In this document: positions 61,276 to 64,000 of the stretch, piece by piece
How the letters are laid out: each line of letters starts with the position of its first letter
How positions within the stretch are numbered: position 1 is the first letter of the stretch
Assembly (NCBI GenBank): GCA_026874595.1
Contig: CM049310.1
Coordinates: forward strand, 90,589,556-90,653,555
DNA from: Sipunculus nudus
Taxonomy: Eukaryota; Annelida; Sipuncula; Golfingiida; Sipunculidae
Length of the DNA stretch: 64,000 nt
Direction: 5' to 3'
Notes under the pieces: model-generated
The model's input: only the letters and a program-made list of their open reading frames with translations
Told to the model about the DNA's origin: nothing
The model's database searches: none
Program-made: the position numbers and the translations under genes

Positions 61276-61919
61276 GAGCTAGTCCAATATCCGTAAGGAG
61301 CAAAAATCTTTAAAGAGCATTATCATTATCATGTAGATTTTTTAGATTATAGTTCTCACATGCTTTTACTTTAATGGCTTATAACATTTATTGCTCTCGA
61401 TGCCGTACAGAGCTTGTTTTATATAGTGTTATCATTTTGTAATATTCTGTTGGTAGTTCTCACTAATTGGGATTAACGTGATAATGACACAATTTTACAT
61501 TTATACAATACATCAATAGAAGTAGTTATTGTACACTGTACGTGATCCAATGTTGACAAACAGAAAAACCACGTTCATTAAGGTGGTTAGTTGTACATAC
61601 GAGGAAGTTTAAAGATAACTAGTTGCAGAACGGTAGAACGGGGTAACGGCGTTTTCCGAGCTATTTTCATTACAGGCTCGATTCTTTGAACCTTAGTTTA
61701 TATACAGACATCATATATAGGAACAGGCCCCTATCTATTATCAATTTTGTCTCATGACTACACGCCATGTTGTGTTTCCCATGTTTTGCGTTGGATTATA
61801 ATTTCCGCATTTTTAAAAAGAAAAGAAAAATTAACATATCAGATCTTATCTCTTTATTAAACCTCCCAAAATGAGTTTAAGGGCTTTAAGGGGTTAATAA
61901 GTTAAATCTTTCTCGCTAT
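61276..61919. other. No recognisable feature
   Basis: Sequence between the hAT-like end and the minisatellite; one poly-G run (about 61939-61949) starts just beyond it. Nothing else seen. Confidence 0.5.
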
Positions 61920-62711
61920 ATGGGCCCAGATTTTTTTAGGGGGGGGGGGCGGAATGGTGGCCTTTCTAAGGTCTCCAGGAGTGAAAGACCGTTCACTAGA
62001 AAATATATATTTTTATTTGTCGTCTGCGTTAGTTCAACTATTTTCAAAGGAAGGAGTCAACTTGGGCGGTCTTGTTATCGGAGATCCTGGTCTCGGTCTT
62101 GGTATCGGAGATCCTGGTCTCGGTCTTGGTATCGGAGATCCTGGTCTCGGTCTTGTTATCGGAGATCCTGGTCTCGGTCTTGGCATCGGAGATCCTGGTC
62201 TCGGTCTTGTTATCGGAGATCCTGGTCTCGGTCTTGTTATCGGAGATCCTGGTCTCGGTCTTTTTATCGGAGATCCTGGTCTCGGTCTTGGTATTGGAGA
62301 TCCTGGTCTCGGTCTTGTTATCGGAGATCCTTGTCTCGGTCTTGTTATCGGAGATCCTGGTCTCGGTCTGGGCATCGGAGATCCTGGTCACGGTCTTGTT
62401 ATCGGAGATCCTGGTCTCGGTCTTGGCATCGGAGATCCTGGTCTCGGTCTTGGTATTGGAAATCCTGGTCTCGGTCTTGGCATCGGAGATCCTGGTCTCG
62501 GTCTTGGTATTGGAAATCCTGGTCTCGGTCTTGGTATTGGAAATCCTGGTCTCGGTCTTGGTATTGGAAATCCTGGTCTCGGTCTAGGTATTGGAAATCT
62601 TGGTCTCGGCCTTTTTTTTTATTATTAAAAACAAATACAATACATACAAAACGAACAGTGATAGTTTCCAAAACAATTCGATATCCTTTCAATATAAATA
62701 TGTATATATAA
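61920..62711 (+). CDS. Hypothetical Arg/Ser/Trp-repeat ORF over the minisatellite
   Basis: 263 codons from MGPDFFRGGGRNGG, with the body being about 20 repeats of RRSWSRSWY/CY and an unrelated tail read from the LINE 3' UTR. The ORF exists because the 27-bp unit has no stop in this frame. Two other plus frames and at least two minus frames are open over the same array, so openness is not evidence of coding. The tail derived from a transposon argues against a conserved protein. Listed only for completeness. Confidence 0.12.
   Translation: MGPDFFRGGGRNGGLSKVSRSERPFTRKYIFLFVVCVSSTIFKGRSQLGRSCYRRSWSRSWYRRSWSRSWYRRSWSRSCYRRSWSRSWHRRSWSRSCYRRSWSRSCYRRSWSRSFYRRSWSRSWYWRSWSRSCYRRSLSRSCYRRSWSRSGHRRSWSRSCYRRSWSRSWHRRSWSRSWYWKSWSRSWHRRSWSRSWYWKSWSRSWYWKSWSRSWYWKSWSRSRYWKSWSRPFFLLLKTNTIHTKRTVIVSKTIRYPFNINMYI
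62068..62610 (+). repeat. 27-bp minisatellite, about 20 units, open in several frames
   Basis: Seen: units start at 62077 and repeat every 27 bp to about 62610 (19 full units plus a partial one). The core is nearly invariant, with variation concentrated at the last two bases (GT, TT, GC) and at GGAGAT versus GGAAAT. Since 27 is a multiple of 3, each frame repeats a 9-residue unit: IGDPGLGLG, RRSWSRSWY, EILVSVLVS; on the minus strand, RPRPGSPIT-like and TETRISDNK-like units. The longest plus-strand frame runs 61920-62711 (263 codons). The last seven units alternate in GGC/GGT and GAT/AAT states, pointing to a 54-bp duplication step. No unit resembles a family I recognise. A non-coding minisatellite is the default reading. 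Confidence 0.93.
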
Positions 62712-64000
62712 AGAACCGCTGTCTCACAACTATTAATTGTATTATCCGATTCCATATGTTTTTATATGATTCCCAAAACAAAATATCTGATAATAATCCA
62801 GCAAATATGTATATAATATCTGTGTTCTCAAAGTAAAATCTCTAATTATCTGTAGACCTAATATTTATGAAATCTCTCCCATAACTTAACTCTGCCCATC
62901 TACTATGAAATTTAGTTACCAAGTTATTTTTTGTGCCATCATAAATTCAATATCGGTTTTTCCAGATTTCCCGACATGTTTTCTCAAAAGATAGACCTTC
63001 TTGACTAATTCTAGCTCTGTTTATATATTGTTTCACCACTTACAAAATTAAATTTCCTACTACAGGTGCCCTTGGAGCACCATACATGACTGTAGAGATA
63101 TTCATATCAATATTAATACCTTTTTGTTTACACCGCCTTTCAATATCTAACCATTGTTTTCTAACCTGTTAGAAAGACCAAAAACAAGTGTATTAATTAT
63201 TCTTGCTCTCTTTTACAAAAATTACATAAATCAGAGTCTTTAATCTTCCATTTACATAACTTATAATTATTTACTAAACAGTTATTGAGTAATTTATATT
63301 GAAATACTCTAGATTTTGTGTCCAGACATATTTTAAAGGGAAGCTTGTATACTTCCTTATAATCTACCTCTATGTCTGACATGCAACTTGCTATATTTGG
63401 AATATATGGCCCTTTTCTTAATATAGTACCCACAAAGCACTGACATATTACTTTCGAAGATGCACCAGATATGAGTATCTGCTACCCATTATAAAAAACA
63501 AAGGAAAAGGGCTCTAAATAACTTAAGTTTTTTAAACTTTTTAAACTAAGACACCAGGGCATATCATTTAAAAAAAGTATTCCTGAGATACCTTTTCAAC
63601 CCCAAAATTCAAAAGGGTTGATATTGCACATGTAATCTATTTCTGTTTTAATTCCTACGTCCGAAAACTGTTTCCAATACATGAAACATTGTCAATCTTT
63701 AATAATTTATTATTCTAAATAATTTGCTGTTCAACTGGAACGTTTTCAAAATATTTCTCTCAAACCATTATATAACTTTTTAAGACTCCTTTGTAAAAAC
63801 TTGGAATATTAAATAATTTTATTTCTTTTATTTTTATATTACTGTTAAGCAACAACTTTACATCTGGACAGAGTATCTGTAAAAAATGTCTAAAAAACAC
63901 CTTCCATGGTCTTTCTCCTACCTTTATGTATCTTTTAAGCCAGGCTACTGTTGACGTATAATTTTCTTTTTCTAAATGTGGAGCATTTAGATCACCATTA
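62611..64000 (-). mobile_element. Decayed minus-strand LINE (L1-like), 3' part, runs off window edge
   Basis: Seen: reading the minus strand from 64000 down, frames encode WLKRYIKVGERPWKVFF, PSFYKGVLKSY, then VFQYKLLNNCLVNNYKLCKW with a C-x2-C pair (LCNFCK), QWLDIERRCKQKGIN, MYGAPRAPVVGNLIL and FHSRWAELSYGRDFI, interrupted by stops and shifts. Known: this order (WK-FF, FYK-VL, FQ-KLL, CxxC, W-dIE, G-nliL, W-e) is the C-terminal region of L1-like ORF2 proteins. A 3' UTR of about 240 bp ends in AATAATAAAAAAAAA (rc of 62611-62625), giving the 3' boundary right beside the minisatellite. The sequence differs from the LINE at 29.8-34.2 kb, so it is another family. Confidence 0.82.
62860..64000 (-). 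pseudogene. Remnant of LINE ORF2 C-terminal region
   Basis: The longest open piece is 63433-63197 (78 codons, MGTILRKGPYIPNI ... SDLCNFCKREQE). It is followed, after a stop, by the frames listed for the element, and several frameshifts and stops separate the rest. The RT domain would lie beyond the right edge. Not functional as it stands. Confidence 0.8.

Noticed and set aside
1-64000. CRISPR array, bacterial operons, phage or integron
   Set aside because: No spaced identical repeats with unique spacers, no ribosome binding sites or tightly packed ORFs. The sequence is clearly eukaryotic.

Overview
This window is eukaryotic, non-coding-rich DNA from an animal, most likely a lophotrochozoan and plausibly a bivalve mollusc. 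The reasons are an AT-rich, intron-like sequence with no bacterial-style gene packing, two spliced exons of a nicotinic acetylcholine receptor-like gene, L1/Tx1-type LINEs, a tRNA-derived SINE, an LTR family, several MITE families with recognisable target-site duplications, and many microsatellites and poly-C tracts. The taxon is an inference. No rRNA, CRISPR array or complete single-exon host gene was found.

Host gene: on the minus strand, 40800-40700 encodes a signal peptide and ends at a GTAAGT donor in phase 2. 35640-35460 encodes the start of a Cys-loop receptor ligand-binding domain. It begins with the single base needed to complete that codon and ends at another GTAAGT donor. These look like coding exons 1 and 2 of one nAChR-like subunit, separated by an intron of about 5 kb. 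A search by eye for the next exon (W-x-D-x-x-L-x-W) on the minus strand down to position 1 found nothing. The second intron therefore exceeds 35 kb, the gene is incomplete, or the exon is divergent. If the gene is intact, everything from 1 to 35459 is intron.

Mobile DNA, left to right: a dispersed ~300 bp repeat (220-800), a CAG...CTG MITE-like family (1.8, 11.5 and 28.0 kb), a decayed array with nuclear-receptor-like palindromes (2.6-3.3 kb), a tRNA-type SINE (7.66 kb), a TTAA-flanked MITE (14.29-14.71 kb), a decayed exo/endonuclease fragment (16.9-17.2 kb), a diverged direct repeat (17.4-18.15 kb), and two hAT-like non-autonomous elements with perfect 8-bp duplications (24.99-25.46 and 25.90-27.00 kb). 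Next is a nearly intact LINE with a 16-bp target-site duplication and a single in-frame stop (29.78-34.23 kb). In the right half are hAT-like end fragments (44.8, 57.8 and 61.1 kb), a second TTAA MITE split by a solo LTR (55.46-56.68 kb), a second LTR of that family (58.08-58.86 kb), a 27-bp minisatellite open in several frames (62.07-62.61 kb), and a decayed minus-strand LINE running off the right edge.

Little here works together as a pathway. The window reads as the 5' part of a large neuronal-receptor-type gene whose introns have absorbed many generations of transposons. The most informative points are the phase-matched receptor exons, the CA repeat beside the exon 2 donor, the young LINE, the two hAT-like families with ends crowded by GGACTC or GGACCG motifs, the nested TTAA-MITE/solo-LTR history, and the multi-frame minisatellite.
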